Assembly: GCA_028023455.1 (NCBI GenBank)
Contig: JAQFVV010000952.1
Span: forward strand, 62,001-126,000
Reading direction: 5' to 3'
DNA: 64,000 bases
From: Epiperipatus broadwayi
Lineage: Eukaryota; Onychophora; Udeonychophora; Euonychophora; Peripatidae
Both the position numbers and the translations under genes were made by a program. Below are positions 51,095 to 61,867 of this stretch, piece after piece. The notes under the pieces are model-generated. The model was not told where the DNA came from. It worked only from the letters and a program-made list of their open reading frames with translations, and searched no databases. The stretch's first letter is position 1. The number at the start of each line of letters is the position of its first letter.

Positions 51095-53805
51095 TGTAAC
51101 GGTCAGAAAACGTGTGACTCGTAAACAGTGCAGAATTCGACCACCATACAGAACAGCAGCACCATCGAGGTAGCGAAGCTACCCGTGGTACTGAGTTCGA
51201 ACATAGTTTATCGGTTCCACAATACCACCCACAAAACAACACATCTGATGCGACATTAGTAAATATTTCCTTAGGCACGGTGGTCAGGGATATGCAAGAG
51301 ACTCATGATTTTATTCTCGAGTTAGCCAATAAACAAACTAATATTAATTAAACATTCATATTTACATAATCGAGGAAATATTATATAGAATGGGTATCAA
51401 ATAAATGAAACATAAATGCAGACATATAGTTTAAAATTATTTATTAACACATTTTAAGAAGACAATCATTTACTAATAATATTTTGTGGATTTAAAGCTT
51501 CAGTAGCGGGATTTGCGACATGATTATATTTTAAAGAATACATTTATTTATTTAGACATTATTTTATATTGAGGATTTCAGTAGCGGTATTTCCGATACT
51601 GAAATGTTTACAAAAGGAATTCACTTATTTGAAGGCGTAATCTAGCTACCTAAAATTCTCGAGTAAGTATTTCTAATGCATGCGTGGAGGGATTTATACC
51701 TTTGCAATGCAAGAGTCTAAAGTATGGGTTATAAGAGTAATGGCAGACATATATTTATTTAATTAAAATATTTATTTATAACTAAGGGCAAACATTTATT
51801 TGAGAGTGATTTATGAAGATAATACAGAGGCGGAGTGATATATAGAATAATAAAATTAAGTAAAGGAAAACGTGGTACGCTTTAGAAAGGCGACATGGGA
51901 TGGCAGTATATTGAAACTGCAATGCCGCGAATGGGTTTATAAGAGTGTCGGGCTGGTCTCTGCCTCGGCCCAACGAAGTTAGGGGTCACATAAGCATAAC
52001 CAGGGACAAGCGGTCAGTGTCACAGTTTTGCCGGCTGGCTGCATGACGTTGTCAAGTCCTACGGGAGCACCCATTATGCCCGCTTGTGTAGGATGACTGG
52101 TGTTAATTTCAACCCTGAAGAATCCAGAAATTTCACGGCGGAATGGCTCATCGCGTCTCTACAACGTAACACATGTATACTGTATAAACGATTATGATGA
52201 GGTTTAAATAGATTTCTGACTCGGCCCTACATTACCAACATTTACTCAAGAACTCTGGCGACTCTCAAAGAAATATGATTTTCTAGAATTATTCATTAGA
52301 TTTAATAAATACAAAACATATATAAACTGGGAGTTATTACAACTAATATGCCAGCCATTTGCGTAGTAGTAGACTCTGCATTACAATAAATGATGCACTG
52401 AATGCGTGTCGATTTATATGAAAGTGAAGTTATTAAGGAAATAAGAATGTCAGGCTGGTCTCTGCCTCGGCCGGACGAAGTACATATTAATGAAAATGTG
52501 ACACGCATTCACTGTTTCAAACGATCATAGATTTAAACTTTGAAAATTGAGATAATTATGAGCATGCAATAATTAAATAATAAATATAGATAAAATGTAG
52601 ATTTTAAAAATACGCACCCAAGATAGAATGAGGTAAGCTAGATTAGTAGAGAAATTTACACATTAAGTTAATTATTCAGTTTTAGTTATACATATGGTAG
52701 TTTTACATTTTATGATTTAGATAAGTAGTATGAAGAAGAGCTATAGCATATTATTAGAGTACTCTAGAGTTTGAACACAGAGAGGTACCTGTTTTATAAG
52801 AAGTTTTCTGATTCCATTAGTTTAGCAGCAAAAGTTCACGAATGGCAAGTCTTTCTTGTATTAAGATATTTCATTTAATTTCATGGCAGCAGCAGCTTTC
52901 TCATTCATTTCAGGCAGCAGATCTTCATGGTGAATTTATAACGGGCAATGGAAAGTTCAGCATCCGATAGGCCATCTCCCGATGGAGAATAATCTAGGTG
53001 CTTTACTCGGTCATACCTTGGCAGGAACAAATTATTTTATTATTTTTGGAGATTCTCAGTGATCGAGAGCAAAGCTAAAGTTTAAGTGAATGTCTCTAGC
53101 AAGTCTAAGATGGCCTTTTTTTATCTTGATCTTTCACATTTTTGTTAAGGTATTTTTAGGTTCTACTTAATCTGCCCTGAGGATAATCAATGCATTTTGT
53201 TGGTTTTTAATTAAAGAAAGCTGCCGTTCTATTGTTTACATTTTACATTTACTAATTACATTTTGGGGAATTTTCTTTAATTAATCTATTATCTATCACT
53301 GACCGATGGTTTTTAATTAAAGAAAGCTGCCGTTCTATTGTTTACATTTTACATTTACTAATTACATTTTGGGGAATTTTCTTTAATTAATCTATTATCT
53401 ATCACTGACCGATGCTTTTAAATTTCAAAGACAAAAAGGGAACATAAGATTATTTTAACTTTTAATTAAATATTACATCAGATTTTTTTAGAATTATTAT
53501 TAAACGAAATTTAAACAAAGCAATAAATACGAACTTTATAATCCAAAATAAATAATTAAAATTATACAAAATTATATAACTAAAAGAAATCTTAATTATA
53601 TTATTTTATCCCTATTTATTGCGTTTAATTTGAGATCGAAATGTGTACGTGTTTATGCTGAATTCTACATATATTTATACATTTTAATATTGCTACGCAC
53701 ACAATTCGATAGCAAAAAGTTTAAATTTGGGCAGGATAGACCGGTCAGTGAGAGACGACAGAAAAAGGTGAAACTTAAGATTCGAATACGAATCTTACTG
53801 TTTCA
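51095..53805 (+). mobile_element. TGTAAC-family element, copy 5
   Basis: It starts TGTAACGGTCAG and ends CTTACTGTTTCA, with an exact ACAT target duplication (51091-51094 and 53806-53809). Near the 5' end GGTAGC-GAA-GCTACC (51169-51183) forms a hairpin that extends outward on both sides. The family landmark CATGGCAGCAGCAG lies at about 52883. The 3' end is a clean hairpin: AAGATTCG/CGAATCTT (53777-53784 and 53789-53796) inside GAAAC/GTTTC (53770-53774 and 53800-53804), with the terminal A after it. Internal repeats include GGCTGGTCTCTGCCTCGGCC at 51951 and 52453, CAGTAGCGG blocks near 51501 and 51590, and a 106-bp perfect tandem duplication. Short ORFs inside (51087-51278, 51782-51973 and 52302-52508, minus) have no recognised motif. 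Confidence 0.78.
53201..53412. repeat. 106-bp perfect tandem duplication
   Basis: The unit beginning TGGTTTTTAATTAAAGAAAG occupies 53201-53306 and again 53307-53412, with no difference seen. It is inside TGTAAC copy 5. It is either a recent duplication or an assembly artefact. Confidence 0.92.
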
Positions 53806-53809
53806 ACAT

Positions 53810-54177
53810 CAAACATATTATTGACTGGATATAAGATTTATGCTCTGTTACTGAACTTGGATTATGCTTTGCAAATAAGTTCTCTCTTAATTCTACAAAG
53901 TTTTAAAGTCGGAGCACTATCCAGCTCATTTCAAACTACACTCCTCTGCAAATAAAGATATATCTCTGAAAATGTTCGCTAATAAAAGGAGAAAAAAAAA
54001 ATCACCGAAAAACACATTTAGTTAATAATATTGTTTTACTAAGCCTGACTATCTTCTATGCTCAAACCACTACACAGTAAACCTGAGGATGCTGTTGATA
54101 TAAAAGGTAAGAAAAAGGGTTTGAATATCAGTTACAGACTATGTTTTTGAGACATTTATTTTATATAGTATGATGTT
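53810..54177. other. Non-coding AT-rich spacer
   Basis: No gene or repeat is seen. Confidence 0.5.
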
Positions 54178-54987
54178 TATGAATTGTAATAAACTATACA
54201 TGCACTTTATGAATCTTAATAATAAATGAATACTTTCACTTCCAACACAAGATTAAGTCTTTGCGAAAGAATAAAATGAATCACCTATTCTTTCAACCCA
54301 AATGCTTAAGTATGGGCAAATCATAAGCACTGGTAATGAAAGCATGAAGATAAAACAATCACTTTAAAATACTTGTTACTATCTGAATGAATGATGCCAG
54401 TGAATTCAGACATAGTAAAAAGTAATTTAAAGTGATTGGTTTATCTTCACCCTTTCATTTGCAGTGCTTAACATTTGCCCATACTTAAGTGTTTGGGTTA
54501 AAAGAATAGGTGATTAATTCTATTCTTTCACAAAGACTTTATCTTGCGTTGAAGTGAAAGTATTCATTTATTATTAAAATCCATAAAGCGCATGTAAATT
54601 AGCTTGAAAAGCTGATCTTTAGTTTATTACAATGCATAAACATTGCTTTATAAAATAAATGTCTCATTTACATATGTTTAGTTTCATTTAAGAACGACAT
54701 ATCATAAATTCTAGAAACTTTCGCTGGTGTCATTCATTCAGACATAGTAAAAAGTAATTTAAAGTGATTGGTTTATCTTCACAATTTCATTTCCAATGCT
54801 TAAGATTTGCCCATACTTAAGCATTTGAGTTGAAAGAATAGGTGATTCATTCTATTCTTTCGCAAAGACTTTATCTTGTGTTGGAAGTGAAGGTATTCAT
54901 TTATTATTAAGATTCATAAATCAAATGTGAATTAGCTTGAAAAGCTGCTCATTAGTTTATTACAAGACTATGTTTTTTTAAAAGCAT
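54178..54987. repeat. Foldback array (palindrome plus an extra direct copy)
   Basis: A ~230-bp arm at about 54178-54405 is followed at once by its reverse complement at about 54406-54640, and a further copy of the second arm lies at about 54742-54967. The outer ends of the palindrome carry TTGTAATAAACTA and TAGTTTATTACAA. Landmarks of the second arm are GTGATTGGTTTATCTTCAC and GCCCATACTTAAG, followed by a GAATAGGTGATT block. No protein is encoded. It fits a MITE or foldback element with partial duplication. Confidence 0.82.
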
Positions 54988-55566
54988 AAAGAAAATATAT
55001 CTAACTAGCATTTCCATAATTACACTTCTTTGTTTTTTTCTTTCTACCATCGCTGAATGATTCATTTGTCTCTCTCTCTTCCAAAGTTATTCATTCTATG
55101 CTCATTAACTGAACTGTAATTTGTGAACTAAGCTGATGATTAGTTGCCGATTTGTAGATGGTGTTAGTACATGGGTACTCTTGGGTAGACCAAGGGGTTA
55201 TGGATGAACGTCTTTAGGTGTTAATTGTGTGATTTCTTTGTAAATAATAAATTTTGTTTATTCTTTTGTAAACAATAAATATTTTGTGTTATTAATAACT
55301 CCACATAACCCTTATTATTAGTTGTAAATTCCCCCTTAGAGTCTCGTCTCTCCTTGATGACAGGGCATAAATTAAAAATAAATTCTAGTGAGGTTTGGGG
55401 AATAAGTTGCATAGTAGTGATCAGAAGGCATGGGTGAGGTTCAAACCCCCTACACCTACATCTCCCAGTTAGGTTAAAGCACCTCTACTTTTCATACCAT
55501 TATAATATATATATATATCGTGGATTAATAACAATAAAAAAATTTTTTATTATTTCTATCCTTTAT
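54988..55566. other. Non-coding spacer
   Basis: No supported gene. A minus ORF at 55221-55412 has no recognised motif. A short (TA)n tract lies at about 55505-55519. Confidence 0.45.
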
Positions 55567-57031
55567 GGTTTTTTAACTAGGTTTAATTTACCTTTATATT
55601 CCTTTTAAATAATTTTTGGAATAACGTTTGCAGCCCTGTGGTGATGACCAGCTTTTCAAGCAGAGAAGTAGAATACCATTGATAGATGAACTATCAACAG
55701 TACCTATAACCAGATCAAGGTTATACAAAACATGACCTATGATCACATTTTGAGGCTATAGCACTTCTCGATTGCCAGATAAAACACTCTACATCCAAGA
55801 ATTTTATTTATTTTGAGTATAAACTCAGGTGCTATCTGACTATATAAGCTATATAGCCAGCATGCTCAGATGGGCCAGGGATCTAGTACTTGAAATATCA
55901 CATGCACAAAAATAATTATACCCTAATTTACTGATGATGCGAGCGAGCGAGCAAGCGAGAGAGAGAGAGAGAGAGAGGGAGAGGGAAAGGGAGGGGGAGA
56001 GAGAGAGGGAAAGGGAGGGGGAGAGAGAGAGAGGGAGAATAGACAGAATAACATTTAGGCAAACATTATTATTTAATTATGAATGAATTATTTAATATAA
56101 TATAACAATAAATTTTACACAAAAAATATATAAATGATGATTTAGGCTATAGTTATAATAGTCCTTTAAAGTTCATTTTATTTAAAATCAGTTATCTATT
56201 TAGTTATTTAAAATAACTTTGCCTAGGTTTTCATTTGTGTATATTTTCCAATTGGTTGGCTTTTTGGTTCTCCATCGATGGCTTCATGGCTTTCCTTCCA
56301 AGTTTTTGTGGAACAATGAGAGTATGTGGCAGCATCCATATACAATCTAGGCATTTGTTCAGAGCATGGGGTTCCTGGTGAGACAATCAATTTGCAGAGA
56401 ACTTTTGGGCCTGAAGTTCTGTCGATCACTTCTAAATAAATTTAGCATTATATTTTTTCTATATCTGTGGCTTGTGCACTGATGTTGAAGCAGCAGTAAT
56501 TGCTTGGCTTACTATTGCATTTATAGTTTCCCAATATCTGGATCACTGGAGCTATGAATAATGTAAGAATACAAATGAAAACCAGAATGATTCAATGACA
56601 AAATGCAGACTAGACTGATTTACTGATTATAGACCCAACTGATTTATAGATTGCAGACAGATTTGAATTACAGATTGAAGATCAGACTTGAGAGTGGAAT
56701 GATCTAACAGATTGCAGACCTGACTTGCAGACTCAAAAGCAGAATGACTTTGTCATAAAATGCAGACCAGATCATGTCAACTTTATATGCTTTTCCCCCT
56801 CATTGCTTTAACTTCTTATCATTATTTTAAAGTTTGATCTTAACTGGAATCTGTTTTTTTAATTAATCAATTTTTACATTTGCTTTCATCTAATCTTTTC
56901 TTAGATTAATCTGCTGTTGCTTTTATGACAATCAGTAATCTTATTGGTATCCCAAAAGTTTACTGTCTCTAATTAATTAATGTTATTTTTACTTTATTTT
57001 TTCATAAAAATTTATTTTTTTATTTTTAACT
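55567..57031 (+). repeat. Left copy of a ~1.47-kb direct repeat (LTR-like)
   Basis: The copy matches 59190-60682 over nearly the whole length. Shared strings include ACTCAGGTGC, TATAAGCTATATAGCCAG and GATTTAGGCTATAGTTATAA, and the block around AGGTTTTCATTTGTGT near 56226 also matches. It contains the GA-rich microsatellite, which the right copy lacks. It may be an LTR or half of a segmental duplication. No TG..CA ends or target duplications were identified. Confidence 0.75.
55941..56038. repeat. GA-rich microsatellite
   Basis: (GAGC)n grades into (GA)n and GGGAGA-type units over ~98 bp, giving a strongly purine-biased strand. It is present only in the left copy of the 1.47-kb repeat; the right copy has just AGAGAGAAAA at the same place. 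Confidence 0.95.
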
Positions 57032-59189
57032 TATAAAAGGAGAGAGTAAGTTTTAAATCCTTTTTTCTCTCTCTAATTCTTCTGCCCGCCCCCTTTTTTT
57101 AACAAATAGTTTTATTCTATTTTAAAAGCAAAGTATATGCAAACTTTTTATTTTAGAAATATGTGGTTTAAAATTTACTTGACTAATTATTTCTTCAAGT
57201 TTTTTTTCCTAAATAAATTTAATCATATATTTTTTTAAAATTATGAAACATGTAATGCTATATATGTGAGTCTGACAACACATATCTCTTGTTATATTAT
57301 ACACACCTCCGTTTGACAAGTAAAATGTTCCAGTTTGACCCATTTTATGTCTGACAATTTATTTATTTATATTTTTCTAACTTTACCATTTGATTTTTAT
57401 TTATTTATTTATATATTTTTCTACCATATAAGTTTAGATTTGCTCAAGTTGTCAAGCTACAGAGGGTGACTTTTTTATGCTTCTAATGTCACAGGCTGTA
57501 ATCTACTTTTGATTTCCAATGATTATGTCATATGTGATTGACCTCAAGGAACATGCATTTTTCCAATGCCTACAAAGAAGGTACATGCTGCAAATGGCAC
57601 AGAACACATCTGGTTTATATCCGACTTATGCAATAAAAAAACTACTCTAACATAACTTCATTAAAGTATTGGGAAATTTTCTTCTAATAGATTGAATGAG
57701 CCCAGAACTTTCTCCCTTGGGTCTGCATATTAGAAGTACAGGATCACTGTGAGTGGCAGTATTCATCCACTGACCATTCAACTTATGCTAAAAAACAATA
57801 TGACTTACTTTATTTGGTCTTCATCCAAGAAGATATGGTGTCACTGCAAATGTCAGCATTCATCCAGTGATCATTCGGCTTATGTTAAAATGAGATTTAT
57901 TATAACATGTAGGGAATTTTCTCGTAACAAACTGATTGGCAGCTTATCTGGATCTATTTTCCAGGACACATATTTTTAAATAAGGGACTGGTACTCTATC
58001 CCAGTGTCCCATGAGTCCAGAACCTTTCTATTGGAACCTCATCCTATTGGACAATCCCTTCCACTTAGCCCATTATGGGTCTTATGTTCACATGGCGACA
58101 GCCTACATTCCTTCCCTGATCTTTATCTGTACACTCACCCCATAAACCTATCAACCAAAATGCAACCTATACTTACTTGAAATATTATTTTACAAAATTT
58201 TTATTTATTCTTACTCTAGATTTTTATTTTAATCTTATTTAACTTATTAATTTATATCACCATATATTTGATTCTCTACAAAAAAATATCCTTTTATTAT
58301 CATATATTTACTCTATACTTTATTAAATACATATAAGGCTTTAATCTTAATACTATGCACCTTCAATGCTCAATTTTACCACAAAAGGGATCTTAACATG
58401 AGATTATGACTTTATAAAGATAAGAGCGGCTGTCTTATCTTCAACCTACTTTCTAATTATATGGGAAAATCTAAAGCATTTTGATATGAGAGTGTGAAGC
58501 TAGTAAATTCTTTACTAATTAATTTATGTGATGACTATGCACTTAATAAGAATTAATGTATTCTAAACTTTATTATAATATAATTTTCATTCTATTTCCA
58601 TTTAACTACTCTTTTACTTCCACTTTCAGTTATTAATTCTCTAAAATATTTTTATTTTATGTATTTTATAATCTTTCCATTATTGACTTTCAAAAAAACA
58701 TTTTATTTTATTTGTTCCTAAGTATTTTCAATCAAACGAAGTGTTTGACTAACTATTTTAAATCAAAGGAAGTGTTAGACTAACTCACAACCCCCCTACC
58801 CCCTCAGACCTCTAATTCCCCTGGCTATAAACAACCTCAATAATGAATTCATTTATATCTGGCCACTTTTTTCTCTCTCCTTTTTAATTACATTTTATTT
58901 TTAACTATTATTATTATATATATATATATATTATAACTATTATTATTATATATATATATATATTATAATTTGCTTGCCTTGGTCCATTTCTCTTCTCACA
59001 CTGCTTACCAATTTTAATGTTTATTATCTATGCAATTTAGATTTTAATTTAAATTTTAGTTTCAATCCTTTTTTAAAAAATTTTAATTATGATTTTACTT
59101 TTTTAACTTTGCTTATATTGGGTCAATTTATGGCACTTTGGCACCCATGTTGGATGGCATTTTAACTGGGACCCTCAAAACAATAAATG
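57032..59189. other. Unique region between the 1.47-kb direct repeats
   Basis: No gag, pol or transposase was found. It contains two diverged ~55-bp direct copies at about 57741-57793 and 57836-57890 (shared CATTCATCCA and GTTAAAA-like blocks), around a stretch also found inverted in the right repeat. It also holds (TA)n tracts at about 58915-58930 and 58951-58964. The ORFs at 57749-57979 and 58974-59165 show no known motif. If the flanks are LTRs, this would be a non-autonomous element. Confidence 0.5.
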
Positions 59190-60682
59190 TTGTTTAACTG
59201 GGTTTAAATACTTTTATAAATTTTTGGAATCTAAACTTAATAAATTTAACATTTACTTTAATACTACAGGGATGTACTGATCCTTCAAATGGAAAAATAA
59301 AATACCATTGATTGATTAACCATCAATGATACCTATAGCAAGATTGAGGCTATATAAAGCATAACCGACTATCACCTTTCCAGGCTATAGGACTTCCCAA
59401 CTGCTAGATCCAATACCTTACATTCAATAATTTTATTTGTTTGAGTATAAACTCAGGTGCCATCTGACTATATAAGCTATATAGCCAGAATACTCAGATG
59501 ATAGACCACAAATCTACTGCTTAAAATATCCCATGGCTAGTCACACTCTGTCTCAGGGTCCAGTGCATTTACTTAAAACATAAAATATCTCTACATTAAT
59601 TTACTGATAATGCAGTGACAAAAGAGAGAAAATAGACAAAACAAAAATCAAATATTATTATTTAACTACACATGCATATATTTAACATAATATAACAATA
59701 AAGTTTGCACAAGAAAATATAATTGATGACTTTAGGCTATAGTTATAATAGTCCTTTATTAAAGTTCATTTAAAATCAGGTGTCTGTTTAGTTATTTAAA
59801 ATAACTTTACCTAGGTTTTCATTTGTGTGTATTTTTTAAGCAGTTGGCTATTGATTCTCGATCGATGCCATTTGTGGCTTTCCTACCAGGTTTCTCTCAA
59901 ACAAGAGAGTATGTTGCAGTGTCTATTTACAATCTAGGCATTTGTTCAGGATATTGGTTCCACATGAGACAACTGATTTGCAGAGAATTTTTTGGGACTA
60001 AATCCTGTCGATCAATTCTAAATTGATCTAGAATCACATTTTGCTAGATCCATAGCTTTTGCATTTATGAAGACTGAAGCAGTAATTGACTGGCTTACTA
60101 CTGCATTTTTACACTTTCTGAATATCTGGAACAATGAATAATGTAAGAGCACAAATGAAGACTGGAATGATTCCCTACATGTTATAATAAATCTCATTTT
60201 AGCATAAGCTGAATGATCATTGGATGAATACTGCCATTTGCAGTGACACCATATCTTCTTGGATGAAGACCAAATAAAGTAAGTCTTGTATTGTTTTTTA
60301 GACTGACTACTGTTTTATAGATTGCAGACCAGACTTGAGAGGGAAATGATCTAACAGATTGCAGATCCAACTTAGACTGGAGAGCATAATGACTTTGATC
60401 ATGAAATGCAAAACAGACTGATTAACAATAGATTGTTTCAACTTTATATGCTTTTTCCTCATTGTTTTTTTTTTAATTAATCAATTTTTACATTTGCTTT
60501 ATAATATAATCATTTCTTAGATTAATCTACTATCACTTTTATGAGATAGTTTACATGTTTTTCTTTTAATTAATTCAATAAGAAATCTTACTGGCATTCC
60601 AAAAGTTTACTGTCACTAATTAATTAATCTTGTTATTTTTATTTATTTTTTCACAAACATTATTTTTACATATTTAACATAT
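59190..60682 (+). repeat. Right copy of the ~1.47-kb direct repeat (LTR-like)
   Basis: This is the direct-repeat partner of 55567-57031. It differs by lacking the GA tract and by carrying a ~130-bp segment at about 60170-60303. That segment is the reverse complement of 57780-57917 from the region between the repeats. The junction interrupts the sequence shared with the left copy at GGAATGATTC. Confidence 0.75.
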
Positions 60683-61863
60683 CTGGTATGGTTCCAGGTG
60701 CCATATTGAATTTTTTTAAAACTGACCTGAGATACAATTTTTACAATAACTTCAGTTTTAATAATATTAGAGCAAAAAACTTTATATTGATAGAAACTAG
60801 AAAAACTAAGGAAAACAATAAGGCTAAAACAAAGTGATTATAATTTAAAAAATAAGGAAAAAAGAAATTTCAACATCCAACATAATTATTTCTTTATTGT
60901 TTGTTCATAATTTCTAATTTATCATTAACTAAATTTAAATTACATCTTCACTGATAATTCCTTTGTATTTCTCACAAAATTATCTTTCAAACAATATATA
61001 ATACTCCTTACCTGAAATAATCTATAGTTTCAGAATCTCCAAAAATATTTGCATAAGAATTCTTCATTTTTATCTTGTACCTCAAAAGTTGACAAATCTC
61101 AAAGGCATATATAAGTAAAAAAAAAATTCATCCTAATAAAAGATACAAAACATATCATTTCCAGGTGGTTATGCATTTGTCATTATAGCAATTAGCTTCT
61201 TGTCTATCTAAAACTAGAAATTGTAGGCTACTGTCTGTATCACTGATAAAATGAGTTTTAACTATTCATTTTATATTTTTTGTGTACATCAGCGATGTTT
61301 ATATTCTATATGCACACCAGTGATGTTATCTTGGTTATATTTATTGTCCCACAGAGATATAATTTATTTGCATATAGCTCATTTTCTAGCTATAGACTTG
61401 AAAATAATATATGCAAGATGTGGCAAAACTACTGACTCCACAGCATGAGTATCAAAACATAGGCAGAAATCACAATTTGATTATTTGCCTGCATACAATC
61501 CCATGTGGTATATGCACAACCATTGTGGATACCACTATACACATACCATTTGAAATCTCTCTTTATTGGTTTTAAGTGTTTATATTTTCACATAGCACTA
61601 TGCCAAGTAAATTTTGTGATTGATTTATCAACTGCAACCTTTCTGTACATTAGATTATCAGTTTTTAAAATTTACATTGCACTGCTCTATATATGTAAAC
61701 CATTACTTGTCATACAAATACGATGCAAAAACAAACACAAACACACTAATACAAATATAAACATATACTTTTTGAGAATCACTAGGTTTATATTCAAAAT
61801 TACACTATACAAAAATTTAAAATATTAAAAATTAAAATTAATAATTCCGCAAAACAACTTTTA
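60683..61863. other. Non-coding AT-rich stretch
   Basis: No supported gene. The ORFs at 61251-61448 and 61505-61828 are AT-biased, rich in Tyr, Ile and Leu, and have no recognised motif. Confidence 0.45.
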
Positions 61864-61867
61864 TTAT

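Noticed and set aside
55380-55460. GGTTCAAACCCCC, resembling a tRNA B box
   Set aside because: No A box at suitable spacing and no cloverleaf could be drawn by eye.
61505-61828. 107-codon plus-strand ORF
   Set aside because: Strong Tyr/Ile/Leu/Lys bias and a low-complexity CAAACACAAACACACTAA tract; no recognised domain.
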